Counted from the first letter of the stretch, positions 8,043 through 16,875 are shown. The stretch: 64,000 nucleotides of DNA from an uncultured bacterium (GCA_947063875.1 CAMSTY010000008.1:1-64000); one strand, 5' to 3'. Notes: generated by a model from the sequence alone, not told the origin. Program-made: numbers and translations.

Positions 8043-8801
8043 TTAAACTTTATTAAACTCTGTCATATAGGGACGGAATCGAAGCGGAAGCATATTCTGC
8101 TGACATTTCAGATTCGTTCTCTGCGTAATTGCAATTGCTTTATGAAAGGTTCTCCACAACCCTTCATATGTCTCTTCGTCCGTCTTCTTATTCAGCCGTT
8201 CCTGCCACTGGGCAGAGTCCGCCCGCACAATTATCCATCCCCTGTCTGCCTGATGTACTGCTGCCTTCTTTCTTTTACAATCATACAGAATCCAGTTTTC
8301 TCCGGACAACCGGTCGGCAAAGTGCATGGATACCAATACCAATACATCATTCTTTGGCTTGATTCTGCTTAACAGCACCCCTTCTTCCATCCGAGAAAAA
8401 CGAGCAAACTCAATCACATGGCTATATTCCCTTGACAGATATCGCGTCATCCGGAATACCTCGTATACTGCAGGTATCTGCAACTGGTCCATCACGTTTG
8501 TCCCCATAGCAAATGCGTAAATCAAAAAACGGTAAATCTTATCCGCCCTGTCCGCATCCTCAGACAAAGCAGCCCGATAAACAACCTCATACAACTCTTC
8601 CGAAAGTTTTTTCCGTATACTCTTGGTCACTTTTTCTGCTTTCCACTCTTCTGCCGCAACCTCCCGATACTCACAGAACAATTCTCTGTCCCGCCCCTCC
8701 GGTTCGATTCGGACATTTTCATGTCCCAGGCGGCTCATCCAGGCATCATAAATCCCGCACCAGATCTCTTCCACTTCCTGCCCACACACAAAAACAGTCA
8801 T
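8043..8801 (-). CDS. Putative DNA metabolism protein (TIGR03915/DUF4130-type), radical SAM partner
   Basis: The family has no proven function. Its members are encoded next to a radical SAM protein and in some species are fused to a uracil-DNA glycosylase domain. This copy has 252 residues and no glycosylase domain. It begins MTVFVCGQEVEEIWCGIYDAW and contains YRFLIYAFAMG and a HFADRLSGENWILYDCKRKKA segment, as the family does. The ATG at 8801 was chosen because GGGAGGAGAGGA lies immediately before it; an upstream in-frame ATG has no SD. It follows the radical SAM gene by 42 bases and is presumably co-transcribed with it. The function is inferred from context only. Confidence 0.8.
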   Translation of the reverse strand: MTVFVCGQEVEEIWCGIYDAWMSRLGHENVRIEPEGRDRELFCEYREVAAEEWKAEKVTKSIRKKLSEELYEVVYRAALSEDADRADKIYRFLIYAFAMGTNVMDQLQIPAVYEVFRMTRYLSREYSHVIEFARFSRMEEGVLLSRIKPKNDVLVLVSMHFADRLSGENWILYDCKRKKAAVHQADRGWIIVRADSAQWQERLNKKTDEETYEGLWRTFHKAIAITQRTNLKCQQNMLPLRFRPYMTEFNKV

Positions 8802-8843
8802 TCCTCTCCTCCCTGGGGTCGTCGCCAAACCACATATCCGCAT

Positions 8844-10397
8844 TTACAGCGTACCTGTCAGCGCGGAAACCGTATCCTCACGGCTTACTAAGGCCGTCAC
8901 CTGACAGTCATCAAACAGGCTCAGCTGCCGGTAGCTGTCATGGTTCTCTATGTCCCATACCTTTCCGTGTTCCACCCCAATCAGCTGACTGGTAATAAAG
9001 TTTTCATCCATCCGGACCGGAACCATCATTTTCCCGGAACAGGTAAGAAAATACATTGCCCGTTTCAGGACTACTCCCAGCTTCTTCAAGTCCGGAAAAT
9101 CCAACGCTGCACTCTTTCTTGCCGCCAAAATCCGTCTGGCTGATTTTACCCCAAGTCCTGGCACCCGCAGGAGAGTTCCGTAATCCGCCCGGTTCACTTC
9201 CACCGGAAACCATTCCAGATGCCGAAGCGCCCAATCGCACTTGGGGTCCAGCAGGATATTGAAATTCGGTTTCTCTTCTGACAAAAGTTCTTCCGCACCG
9301 AACCCGTAAAACCGTAAAAGCCAATCCGCCTGATACAAACGATGTTCCCGCAGAAGGGGCGGGCCGCCCGGAAGCTCCGGAAGCAGGCTGTCATCATTCA
9401 CCCTCACAAACGCAGAATAAAACACCCGTTTCAAGTCATAATTCTGATATAGCGCTTCCGCCACCCGGATCATATGATAATCGCTTTCCGGCGTCGCCCC
9501 CACGATGATCTGAGTGCTCTGTCCGGCAGGTACAAAAAATCTCCTGTTCTGCGATTGAAAAGAAGTCCACACATTGCGACCGGGATGGGCGATGGTGTCC
9601 GCCATTCCAATCTCCCTCTTTCCGGCAGACGGTCGGTTCCTTATGTCCAAAGTCCCTGCGCTTTGGCGTTGATGATCCCACCATTGATTTTGAAAATTTC
9701 TGCCGGTCTGTGATGAATCCTGCAGGTGTCTTCTCACATTCCCGCCGCTTCCTTTTGAATCGCTCAAAGCCCTCAGGTTCTGTGCTGCAATTCCTCGCTG
9801 TATTTGCCGCATAGGCATCAAAATCTTCTCCCGGGTCTTCCCGGGAGCCAGGCGTCTAAGTCCCTCCGCCGTGGGAAGTTCCAGGTTCACACTCATCCGG
9901 TCCGTCAGAAACCCCACTCTCTCAACCAGTCCCGGGTCCGCTCCCGGTATCGCTTTCACGTGGACATATCCATTGAAATGGTATTCATTCCGCAGGCGGT
10001 AAAGAGTCTCGTAGATCTGTTCCATCGTATAATCCGGCGAGTGCAAAATCCCCGAACTCAGAAACAGTCCTTCGATATAATTGCGCCGGTAAAACTCTAT
10101 CGTCAGGGTGCATACCTCCTCTGGCGTAAATCTGGTACGCACCACATCATTGGAACGCCGGTTAATACAGTACCGGCAGTCATGGATGCATTGGTTTGTA
10201 AAAAGAATTTTCAAAAGGGAAATACATCTGCCATCGGCAGCGAAGCTGTGACAGATTCCTGCGGCCAGGGTGTTGCCGATGGTTCCTTTCTTCCCTTTTC
10301 GGGCAACTCCGCTGCTGGAACAGGATACGTCGTACTTGGCTGCATCTGAAAGTATCCTCAGCTTTTCCTGAATGTCCATCTCTTCCTGTATCAGCAT
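8844..10397 (-). CDS. Radical SAM protein of the putative DNA modification/repair family (TIGR03916-type)
   Basis: The product is 517 residues. The radical SAM cysteines are C70, C74 and C77 (CIHDCRYC), which would hold a [4Fe-4S] cluster and cleave S-adenosylmethionine. A helix-hairpin-helix near the C-terminus (LLRVPGLGVKSARRIL) suggests DNA contact. The family is typically about 420-440 residues. Here residues about 206-286 form an insertion rich in Arg, Gln, Ser and Asn, placed just before the conserved FVPAGQSTQIIVGATPESDY motif. The frame stays open through it. The start ATG has GAAGGAG eight bases upstream. The substrate is unknown. Confidence 0.85.
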   Translation of the reverse strand: MLIQEEMDIQEKLRILSDAAKYDVSCSSSGVARKGKKGTIGNTLAAGICHSFAADGRCISLLKILFTNQCIHDCRYCINRRSNDVVRTRFTPEEVCTLTIEFYRRNYIEGLFLSSGILHSPDYTMEQIYETLYRLRNEYHFNGYVHVKAIPGADPGLVERVGFLTDRMSVNLELPTAEGLRRLAPGKTREKILMPMRQIQRGIAAQNLRALSDSKGSGGNVRRHLQDSSQTGRNFQNQWWDHQRQSAGTLDIRNRPSAGKREIGMADTIAHPGRNVWTSFQSQNRRFFVPAGQSTQIIVGATPESDYHMIRVAEALYQNYDLKRVFYSAFVRVNDDSLLPELPGGPPLLREHRLYQADWLLRFYGFGAEELLSEEKPNFNILLDPKCDWALRHLEWFPVEVNRADYGTLLRVPGLGVKSARRILAARKSAALDFPDLKKLGVVLKRAMYFLTCSGKMMVPVRMDENFITSQLIGVEHGKVWDIENHDSYRQLSLFDDCQVTALVSREDTVSALTGTL

Positions 10398-10465
10398 CTT
10401 GTCTGCTCCTTCTCAAAATTATGATTGCCCGGCATATAGAACGTGTGTTCTTTTCTTTTTTTATT

Positions 10466-10494
10466 ATCCTACCATAAAATGTTTCATATTGCAA
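10466..10494 (-). promoter_or_regulatory. Promoter of the radical SAM pair
   Basis: Minus strand: -35 TTGCAA (10489-10494), 17-bp spacer, -10 TAGGAT (10466-10471). Confidence 0.6.
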
Positions 10495-10593
10495 GATATT
10501 TCCGAACATTTGTTTCTTTTTATTTTTCACACTTCCTGGTATGGCTGTTTTTTAGGCCGTGCAGGTCAGATGCTGTTGGGAAGCCGAAAGCAT

Positions 10594-10615
10594 GTCCGAA
10601 GCGTACGCTCCGGAC
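10594..10615. repeat. 22-nt palindrome centred on AGCGTACGCT
   Basis: GTCCGAAGCGTACGCTCCGGAC is self-complementary apart from one mismatched position per arm. It lies between the citDEF terminator and the promoter of the radical SAM gene and has no T tail matching a terminator on the minus strand. Confidence 0.55.
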
Positions 10616-10636
10616 AAAACCAAAAATTATCTGCAT

Positions 10637-10672
10637 TAAAAATACCGCTTTGGCAGCTGCACAAAGCGGTAT
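10637..10672 (-). terminator. Terminator of the citDEF operon
   Basis: Minus strand: ATACCGCTTTG pairs with CAAAGCGGTAT (11 bp) across a 9-base loop, followed by TTTTT. Confidence 0.85.
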
Positions 10673-10740
10673 TCTTCTCTTTACATAATTTTATCCATGC
10701 AATTGAGAGCAACGGACAGGTAACGGCGTGCGGCTGTATC

Positions 10741-10820
10741 CCCCACCGCATCACTCGGCAAACTCATACTCCTTGATCTCCCCCGCCGCATCACTCAGCA
10801 AACTCATACTCCTTGATCTC
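10741..10820. repeat. 40-bp tandem duplication of the citF 3' end
   Basis: 10741-10780 and 10781-10820 are 40-bp units differing at two positions. The right unit encodes the last codons and stop of citF. The left unit repeats that sequence after the stop, including a second EIKEYEFAE-stop reading. Confidence 0.9.
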
Positions 10821-12353
10821 TCTCACCACATCAAGAATGGTTCCGTCCCGGCTTTCAATTATACCTACTACCCGGTCGCCGAACTGTACCGGGTCTGGCT
10901 CGCCTACGATGGCGTAGGCCTTGTCCCGCAGTTCCTCGATGGTACAGAAGGGAAGCTTTACATCCTTCATGCACTCGATCAGGTCCTGTCTTCTTGGATT
11001 GATGGCGATTCCATAGTCAGTGATTACCACATCTACAGTCTCCCCCGGTGTGGTTACGGTAGTTACCTTGGTGCAGATGGCTGGAATCCGGCCCTGGAGT
11101 AAGGGCGCAATCACGATGGTGCACTTGGCGCCGGCCGCCGTATCCGGATGCCCTCCCTGGGCGCCGGTGATCATTCCGTCGGACCCTACCACCACGTTGC
11201 AGTTGAAGTTTACATCCACCTCCAGGGAAGCCAGAATCACGAAGTCCAGCTTATTGACATAAGCGCCCTTGTTAAAAGGATCTGCGTACTCGGAGGCCGA
11301 AATCTCGATATGGTTGGGATTGGACTTGATCGACTCAATGGCCCCCATATCAAAGTCCTGGGTATCCACAATCTTGTTGATCAGTCCCTTGGCCAGGAGG
11401 TTGCACATAGGAGTGGTAATGCCTCCCAGGCCCAGGCCCATGTGAATGCCTCTCTCCTCCATGATCTTTCCCAGGGAGATGGTGGAAGCTATCGACGCGC
11501 CCCCCACGCCGGTCTGATAGGAAAAACCCTCTTTAAAATAAGGGGTGTTAATCACAAACTGGGTACAGTAATCTGCCATCATGATCTTTCGCACATCTGT
11601 GGTGGGTTTTGCAGCTCCTGTGGCAATCTTTGCCGGATTTCCGATCTCATCCACCACACACACAAAGTCCACCTGCGTCATGGAAATACTGGCGGGAATG
11701 TTGGGGAAAGGCGCCAGGCAGTCGGTGATCGCCACCACCTTATCCGCATACTGGGCATCTACCATGGCATAAGACAACACACCGCAATCGCTTTTGCCGC
11801 CATATGCCCGCATGTTTCCATACTCGTCGCAGGTAGGCGCGCCGATAAATGCAATATCAATATGCACTTCACCCGACTCGATGGCTCTCACTCTTCCGCC
11901 ATGGGAACGCATGATGGCCAGGTCCCGCAGCCTTCCGGTGGAAATGGCCTCGCCGATCTTCCCCCGCACGCCAGAAGACTGAATGCCCACGATCGTGCCG
12001 TCGTCGATATAGGGCACAATCGGATCATTGGCCTTGCCCAGGGAACTGGCGCAGATGGTCAGTCCCTTGATCCCCATTTTATGAATCTCTTCCATCACCA
12101 TATTGACTACGTAATCTCCCTCACGGAAATGATGATGGAAGGAAATAGTCATGCCATCCCTGATCTCACATTTTACCAGGGCCTCGTGAATATTTTCCAC
12201 CATCTTGCTCCGCCTGGGGTCCATCATGGCCCGGGCCCTGGGAGCCGCCTTGGTGTATTCGTAATTGTCATAGGCATAAGCGCCTTTAAATGCTTCCTTG
12301 CCTGTCGCCTTCAATACTTCTTTTGGGATTTCTCTACCTACTGCATTTATCAT
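10791..12353 (-). CDS. citF: Citrate lyase alpha subunit (citrate:acetyl-ACP transferase)
   Basis: CitF swaps the acetyl group on the acyl carrier protein CitD for citrate, the first half-reaction of citrate cleavage to acetate and oxaloacetate. The 520-residue product starts MINAVGREIPKEVL and shows the CoA-transferase family I features, including SFHHHFREGDYVVN, GIQSSGVRGKIGEAIS and FQTGVGGAS-like FSYQTGVGGASIAS. The ATG at 12353 overlaps the citE stop region and is preceded by AGGGGGAT; the long N-terminal extension of the reading frame lies inside citE and is rejected. It is the last gene of citD-citE-citF. Its 3' end is tandemly duplicated downstream. Confidence 0.95.
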   Translation of the reverse strand: MINAVGREIPKEVLKATGKEAFKGAYAYDNYEYTKAAPRARAMMDPRRSKMVENIHEALVKCEIRDGMTISFHHHFREGDYVVNMVMEEIHKMGIKGLTICASSLGKANDPIVPYIDDGTIVGIQSSGVRGKIGEAISTGRLRDLAIMRSHGGRVRAIESGEVHIDIAFIGAPTCDEYGNMRAYGGKSDCGVLSYAMVDAQYADKVVAITDCLAPFPNIPASISMTQVDFVCVVDEIGNPAKIATGAAKPTTDVRKIMMADYCTQFVINTPYFKEGFSYQTGVGGASIASTISLGKIMEERGIHMGLGLGGITTPMCNLLAKGLINKIVDTQDFDMGAIESIKSNPNHIEISASEYADPFNKGAYVNKLDFVILASLEVDVNFNCNVVVGSDGMITGAQGGHPDTAAGAKCTIVIAPLLQGRIPAICTKVTTVTTPGETVDVVITDYGIAINPRRQDLIECMKDVKLPFCTIEELRDKAYAIVGEPDPVQFGDRVVGIIESRDGTILDVVREIKEYEFAE

Positions 12354-12354
12354 T

Positions 12355-13257
12355 TTACAGATCCCCCTCATATACGCCTGATGCCTTCGCCAACGCGATT
12401 GTCCTCTTTGCTCCGTCGTAGAACGCGATGTCAATCATCTTGCCATCCACGGTAAATACGCCGATTCCCAGCGCCTTTTTCTCCTCAATCTCCTTCACCA
12501 CCTTTTCTGCGAAGATGATCTCTTTCTGGGTTGGAGTAAATATTTTGTGAACGATATCAATCTGCCGGGGATTGACCAGGGATTTCCCGTCAAAACCCAT
12601 CATCTTGATCATCCGTACCTCTTCCTCGAATACATCCATGGCATCCAGATTGGTAAACACCGTATCCCAGCACTGAACGCCAGCAGCCCGCGCCGCAATG
12701 ATCATCTGCTGACGTGCTCCCTGCAGTTCCACGCCGGTTCCGGTAATCACGGTCTGCAGGTCCTTCGTGTAATCGCCTCCGCTCAGTGCAACTCCAATCA
12801 GGCGGTCTGAGGACTCACAGACCTCCAGCGCGTGGAGCACGCCCTTGCAGGATTCCAGGGCCGCCATTAAAAGAGTGGACCCCTCAGGCTTTCCAAACTC
12901 TTTCTCTGCCGCCAGCACATGCTCCTCAACCGTATGTACATCCTTAGCGCTCTCTGTCTTGGCAATCCGGATGGTATCGGCTCCCCCGGCCACACACACC
13001 CGGATATCTTCCTTCCAGTGAGGGGTGTCCAGTCCATTGATCCGCACTACCCGCTCCACCCCGCGGTAATCGATCTCCTGCAAAGCATGGAAAAGAGAAT
13101 ACCTGGCCGCGTCCTTCTGATTTTCTGCCACCGCATCCTCCAGATCCAACATAATAGAGTCCGGCTTATAAATATAAGGGTCCTTGATCAGGCCAGGCTT
13201 CTGGCAATTTAAAAACATCATGGAACGTCTTAATCTTTTTTTATTTGGATGACTCAT
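12355..13257 (-). CDS. citE: Citrate lyase beta subunit (citryl-ACP lyase)
   Basis: CitE cleaves citryl-ACP to acetyl-ACP and oxaloacetate in a Mg-dependent reaction. The 300-residue TIM-barrel protein has RRSMMFLNCQKPG at the N-terminus, the metal-binding DSIMLDLEDAV motif (about 34-44), an internal ALESCKGVLHA segment and DGKSLVNPRQID toward the C-terminus. Start and the citD stop overlap as ATGA, and the SD GGGAGG lies inside citD, which indicates translational coupling. The neighbours citD and citF make the citrate lyase assignment firm over other HpcH/HpaI or malyl-CoA lyase family members. Confidence 0.95.
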   Translation of the reverse strand: MSHPNKKRLRRSMMFLNCQKPGLIKDPYIYKPDSIMLDLEDAVAENQKDAARYSLFHALQEIDYRGVERVVRINGLDTPHWKEDIRVCVAGGADTIRIAKTESAKDVHTVEEHVLAAEKEFGKPEGSTLLMAALESCKGVLHALEVCESSDRLIGVALSGGDYTKDLQTVITGTGVELQGARQQMIIAARAAGVQCWDTVFTNLDAMDVFEEEVRMIKMMGFDGKSLVNPRQIDIVHKIFTPTQKEIIFAEKVVKEIEEKKALGIGVFTVDGKMIDIAFYDGAKRTIALAKASGVYEGDL

Positions 13258-13553
13258 CTGATCACACCTCCCCAGGGAAGATTTTCTGTCATATCATTGG
13301 AACGATATACGGCACACTCCACCCGGGCCTTCAGGGTACAATCCAATGCGCCCTTATCTATCACGGTCACCTTGGCGCTTTCCACCTCTAACCGCCCCAA
13401 AGCCTCCAGTATGGTTGCCCGAATCTGCTTTCCAAACTGATGAATCACACTGCTCTCAATGGAAAGCTCAATTGTGCCACTCCCCGGTTCCACAGTGACC
13501 TGCGCATCACTGGATTCCAGAGTCCCCGCCATGGCGGCTTTCTTAATTTCCAT
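13254..13553 (-). CDS. citD: Citrate lyase acyl carrier protein (gamma subunit)
   Basis: CitD carries the 2'-(5''-phosphoribosyl)-3'-dephospho-CoA arm. The 99-residue product starts MEIKKAAMAGTLESSDAQV, and Ser14 aligns with the known prosthetic-group serine. GGAGGAGG lies just upstream of the start. It is first in the operon. The genes needed to make and attach the arm and to acetylate it (citG, citX, citC) are not in the window, so they must lie elsewhere if the enzyme is active. Confidence 0.95.
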   Translation of the reverse strand: MEIKKAAMAGTLESSDAQVTVEPGSGTIELSIESSVIHQFGKQIRATILEALGRLEVESAKVTVIDKGALDCTLKARVECAVYRSNDMTENLPWGGVIR

Positions 13554-13619
13554 ATCCGTCCTCCTCCTTATAAATGGAATTCACTGATAAAAGTGTAGCA
13601 CTTTCACCCTCATTATTCA

Positions 13620-13663
13620 AATACATATATAATTATACAGGAAATAGGTAAAATCTTATTCCC
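13620..13663 (-). promoter_or_regulatory. Likely citDEF promoter with a weak -35
   Basis: Minus strand: a perfect -10 TATAAT (13632-13637) has no good -35; at 17 bp the hexamer is AATAAG. A partial inverted repeat (GGAAATA...TTATTCC, about 13640-13662) covers the -35 region. This fits activation by the divergent LysR regulator. Confidence 0.45.
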
Positions 13664-13821
13664 TACCCTTTGCCATTCTCTTCATCTTATGCTATCATAA
13701 AAACAGTTCTAATAACAGAAATGCTTACGAAAGAAAGCTTCACAACCCGGATGCGTTTGCGCCGCCTTGGCAGGAAATCCCACCCCCCCTGCCGATACCT
13801 ATATACAAGGGAGGACAGCAC

Positions 13822-14730
13822 ATGAATATCAAACACGCACAATACATGCTGACCGTATTGCAGGAGGGCAGCATCACCAACGCCGCCCGAAAGCTTTACA
13901 TCTCCCAGCCCTCGCTGAGCCAAATGATCAAGCTGGTGGAGAACAACCTGGGGGCGCCTATTTTCAACCGCAACACCGATCCCATCACCCTCACCTATGC
14001 CGGCCAGCGCTATATTGATGCCGCCAGGCAGGTCCTTACCATCAATGAGAATCTGAAAAAGGAAATCGAAGAGATCACCCATGAGGACCACGGCAAATTC
14101 CGGCTTGGCATTCCCATCCAACGAGGCATGCAGGTCCTGCCCTATGTCCTGCCCAAGTTTTTCGCCAAATATCCCCATGTGGATATTGAACTGGTAGAGT
14201 CCGGCTCCACCGAGACCGAAAAGCTTCTTCTGGAAGGAAAGGTGGATATCACTTGCATGACCACCATCCCCCGCTATGAAGAACTGCATTATATCCTGGT
14301 GGAAAATGAGGAACTGGTTCTTCTTACCAGCAGGAATACGGACCTCGCCCGCCGAATCCCCAATGGCACCCCTATTTCCATCTTAGAAGCCAAAAATGAA
14401 CATTTTATCTCCAACAAAATCGGTCACAGTGTACGAGCCATCCAGGACAGCCTTTTCGCATCCCACAACATTTCCCCCAAAATCCTTCTGGAGACTGCCA
14501 GCATTGAGATCGAGAAAAAAGTCACCATTGCCTGCAATGCCGTCATGATCTGCCCCCTCAACTACATCGAAAAGGACGATCGTTTCCGCTCCCAGGCCCA
14601 TATCTATCCCCTCAAGGATATTGACAGCAAACGGCACTGCTATATCTGTCACCGGAAGGATCTCTATCTGGCCAAATATATGCGGGATTTTATCAACATT
14701 CTCTCCGAGGTGGAAAACCCCTTCCTGTAG
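13822..14730 (+). CDS. LysR family regulator, probable citrate operon activator
   Basis: The 302-residue product has an N-terminal winged helix (about 1-65: YMLTVLQEGSITNAARKLYI, SQPSLSQMIKLVE) and a C-terminal periplasmic-binding-like effector domain. GGGAGG lies seven bases before the ATG. It is transcribed divergently from citDEF, with the tct transporter downstream in the opposite orientation. LysR regulators usually control the divergent neighbour, so citrate or a related tricarboxylate as effector is a reasonable inference but is not shown by the sequence. Confidence 0.88.
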   Translation: MNIKHAQYMLTVLQEGSITNAARKLYISQPSLSQMIKLVENNLGAPIFNRNTDPITLTYAGQRYIDAARQVLTINENLKKEIEEITHEDHGKFRLGIPIQRGMQVLPYVLPKFFAKYPHVDIELVESGSTETEKLLLEGKVDITCMTTIPRYEELHYILVENEELVLLTSRNTDLARRIPNGTPISILEAKNEHFISNKIGHSVRAIQDSLFASHNISPKILLETASIEIEKKVTIACNAVMICPLNYIEKDDRFRSQAHIYPLKDIDSKRHCYICHRKDLYLAKYMRDFINILSEVENPFL

Positions 14731-14755
14731 CTTCAAAACTTTCATTCCTTTATGC

Positions 14756-14793
14756 AAAAAAGGGCAGCGCCGTCCACCGCGCTGCCCTTTTTT
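14756..14793. terminator. Bidirectional terminator between the LysR gene and tctA
   Basis: A 9-bp stem (GGGCAGCGC/GCGCTGCCC, 14762-14770 and 14779-14787) is flanked by A6 and T6, so it can end transcripts from both strands. Confidence 0.9.
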
Positions 14794-14822
14794 GCATTGA
14801 TATTCTGAACGTCCCAGAATGA

Positions 14823-16319
14823 TTATGCTTCTTTCTTTGAAATGAACGGCTTCACAAACGGATACAGCAGCATAATCACACATGCTGTCATAATCACCGC
14901 TGTAATCGGCTTTGTGAAAATCTGAACCAGGCTGCCGTTGGTCAAAGTATAGGCACGACGGAAGTTGGATTCACACATCTGGCCCAGAACCAGTCCCAGG
15001 ACCAGGGCTGCTGAGTTATATCCCAGCTTGACAAACATATAGCCAATAATGCCGGCTCCAGCCATCAGTACCACATCGCCGGTATTATTGTTCAAAGCAT
15101 AAGCGCCGATAGCCGCCAGCATGACAATCACCGGCCCCAATACACTGTAGGGTACTGCCAGGATTTTGGCAAATACCTTGGCCACGCCCATCGCCACGAT
15201 AACCATGACAACATTGGTCAGCAGCATGGAACCGAACACACTGGCCAGATATTCCGGCTGGGTCTTGATCAGCATCGGGCCGATCTGCACACCCTTGATC
15301 ACCAGCGCGGTCATCATAATAGCCGCTGCGTTTCCTCCCGGGATTCCCAGAGAAAGCAAGGGTACCATGGAACCGCCGGTAGCCGCATTGTTGGCCGCCT
15401 CAGACGCCACGATCCCATCCGGGATTCCTGTCCCCAGCTTCTCCGGATGCTTGGAGACCTTTTTCTCGATCGCATAAGAAAGGAAAGAAGCGATGGTTGC
15501 GCCGGCCCCTGGCAGGATACCTACTACCGTACCCAGTATGGAAGCACGCAGCATGGTGATCTTGGTCTCCCACAACTCCGCAAAGCTTGGCAGCACGGTC
15601 TTCATCCTGCCATTGTTCTCAGACTCTTGATTCCCGTCAATCTTCTTCTGCTTTACCGTCTGTTTTAACACCTCAGTAACAGCAAACAAGCCAATCATCA
15701 CAGGAATCATCTCAATGCCGGAAAGCAGGGTGGAATTGCCCCAGGTAAAGCGGGCGATTCCCAGCATCGGGTCCATGCCCACACAGGCCAGCAGAAGGCC
15801 CAGCAAACCGGAAATCAAAGTCTTGACAATATTTCCGCTGTCCAGACAGGACAGGACGGAAAGTCCTAAAAAGGATACGGCAAACAGTTCTGACGGTCCG
15901 AATTTCAGGGCCACGGCGGAAAGCTGGGGAGAAATCAGAGCCATGGCAAATGCAGCAATCAAGCCGCCTACTGCGGAAGCTACCAGGGAAAAACCAAGGG
16001 CTTTCCCCGCCTCCCCCCGCTGTGCCATGGGATAACCGTCAAAGGTCGTAGGCGCACTGGAGGGAGTCCCCGGAATCCGAAACAGAATCGCCGTAATGCC
16101 GCCGCCGGTGATGGATGCGCAATACACCGCCACCAGAAAGGCAATGGCAATCACCGGGTTCATGGCATAGGCAAAGGGCAGCGCCAGCGCCACCGCCATA
16201 GAAGCGCTGACTCCCGGCATGGCGCCGAAGATAACACCTAATATCGTTCCTGCGGTAATCATCAGGAAGGTAGAAGGTGTAAGAACGATTTTTAAACCAG
16301 TAAATAATGTATTAAACAT
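14823..16319 (-). CDS. tctA: Tripartite tricarboxylate transporter, large permease TctA
   Basis: The 498-residue protein is the main channel subunit of the TTT family, driven by an ion gradient. It is highly hydrophobic with about 10-12 membrane segments and the family motif GAMPGVSASMAVALALPFA near residues 32-50, plus a second glycine-rich repeat ILPGAGATIASFLSYAIEKK. The ATG has AGGAGG at eight bases. It is the last gene of tctC-tctB-tctA. Placement next to citrate lyase suggests citrate import; TTT systems in general also carry other carboxylates. Confidence 0.93.
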   Translation of the reverse strand: MFNTLFTGLKIVLTPSTFLMITAGTILGVIFGAMPGVSASMAVALALPFAYAMNPVIAIAFLVAVYCASITGGGITAILFRIPGTPSSAPTTFDGYPMAQRGEAGKALGFSLVASAVGGLIAAFAMALISPQLSAVALKFGPSELFAVSFLGLSVLSCLDSGNIVKTLISGLLGLLLACVGMDPMLGIARFTWGNSTLLSGIEMIPVMIGLFAVTEVLKQTVKQKKIDGNQESENNGRMKTVLPSFAELWETKITMLRASILGTVVGILPGAGATIASFLSYAIEKKVSKHPEKLGTGIPDGIVASEAANNAATGGSMVPLLSLGIPGGNAAAIMMTALVIKGVQIGPMLIKTQPEYLASVFGSMLLTNVVMVIVAMGVAKVFAKILAVPYSVLGPVIVMLAAIGAYALNNNTGDVVLMAGAGIIGYMFVKLGYNSAALVLGLVLGQMCESNFRRAYTLTNGSLVQIFTKPITAVIMTACVIMLLYPFVKPFISKKEA

Positions 16320-16336
16320 ACGTTACACCTCCTTTT

Positions 16337-16837
16337 CTAAAATGGCAGCAGCATCTCAAAGAACAACGCAAACTCACGGAAGGGACCGACTCCCCGGGCC
16401 AGCATGATATCCAGGGCTCCCTGGAAAATCACGTAAAGAATCGCCGTAATTGCCAGAGAACGGACCACCAGCAGCGGAATCCTTTTCTCACCCAGCAGAA
16501 AGCCATAAGCAATCAGGAACAACAGACAGTCAGGGATAAACCCGACCGTTGACATCAGCAGCGCCATCACCGCCACCAGGATAATGCCCACAAACAACCT
16601 GCTCCTAAAAAACCCGCCCAGATTCAATTCATCCATAATGCTGCCTTTGCTTTCCTTCTGTGCTTTCAGGCTGTTGACAATATTTACAACCAAAAGGATA
16701 ATCATGAGTACCAGAATAATCCTTGGCCAGAAAGCCGCTCCCAGTTCCGTGGAAGTCGCCGCAGGGGACTCCGCGCCTACCAGGAAAAAGCAGTAGACAC
16801 AAAATATTGCTAAGATAAGGGAAAAGATTATATCCAA
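16337..16837 (-). CDS. tctB: Tripartite tricarboxylate transporter, small permease TctB
   Basis: The 166-residue protein has about four membrane segments and the TctB-type layout: an N-terminal helix, GAAFWPRIILVLMIIL, then a C-terminal pair of helices. The start is a TTG at 16837; the first in-frame ATG would remove the first membrane helix, and AAGGTGG lies ten bases upstream of the TTG. TctB sequences are poorly conserved, so the call leans on the position between tctC and tctA. Confidence 0.88.
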   Translation of the reverse strand: MDIIFSLILAIFCVYCFFLVGAESPAATSTELGAAFWPRIILVLMIILLVVNIVNSLKAQKESKGSIMDELNLGGFFRSRLFVGIILVAVMALLMSTVGFIPDCLLFLIAYGFLLGEKRIPLLVVRSLAITAILYVIFQGALDIMLARGVGPFREFALFFEMLLPF

Positions 16838-16875
16838 CTTATTCTTACCACCTTTCTACGTTGGCTGTTATCATT

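Larger units (their letters stand above)
10398..10740. other. Gene-free spacer between citF and the radical SAM gene
   Basis: No coding region was recognised. It holds the promoter of the radical SAM gene (10466-10494), a near-perfect palindrome (10594-10615) and the citDEF terminator (10637-10672). Confidence 0.7.

Noticed and set aside
11148-12455. Long plus-strand open frame of 435 codons opposite citF
   Set aside because: It is fully antisense to citF, has His/Gly-rich composition without any family signature and lacks an SD. It is a by-product of citF codon use.
13687-14289. Minus-strand open frame of 200 codons opposite the LysR gene
   Set aside because: It overlaps the helix-turn-helix coding region and intergenic operator region and resembles no family.
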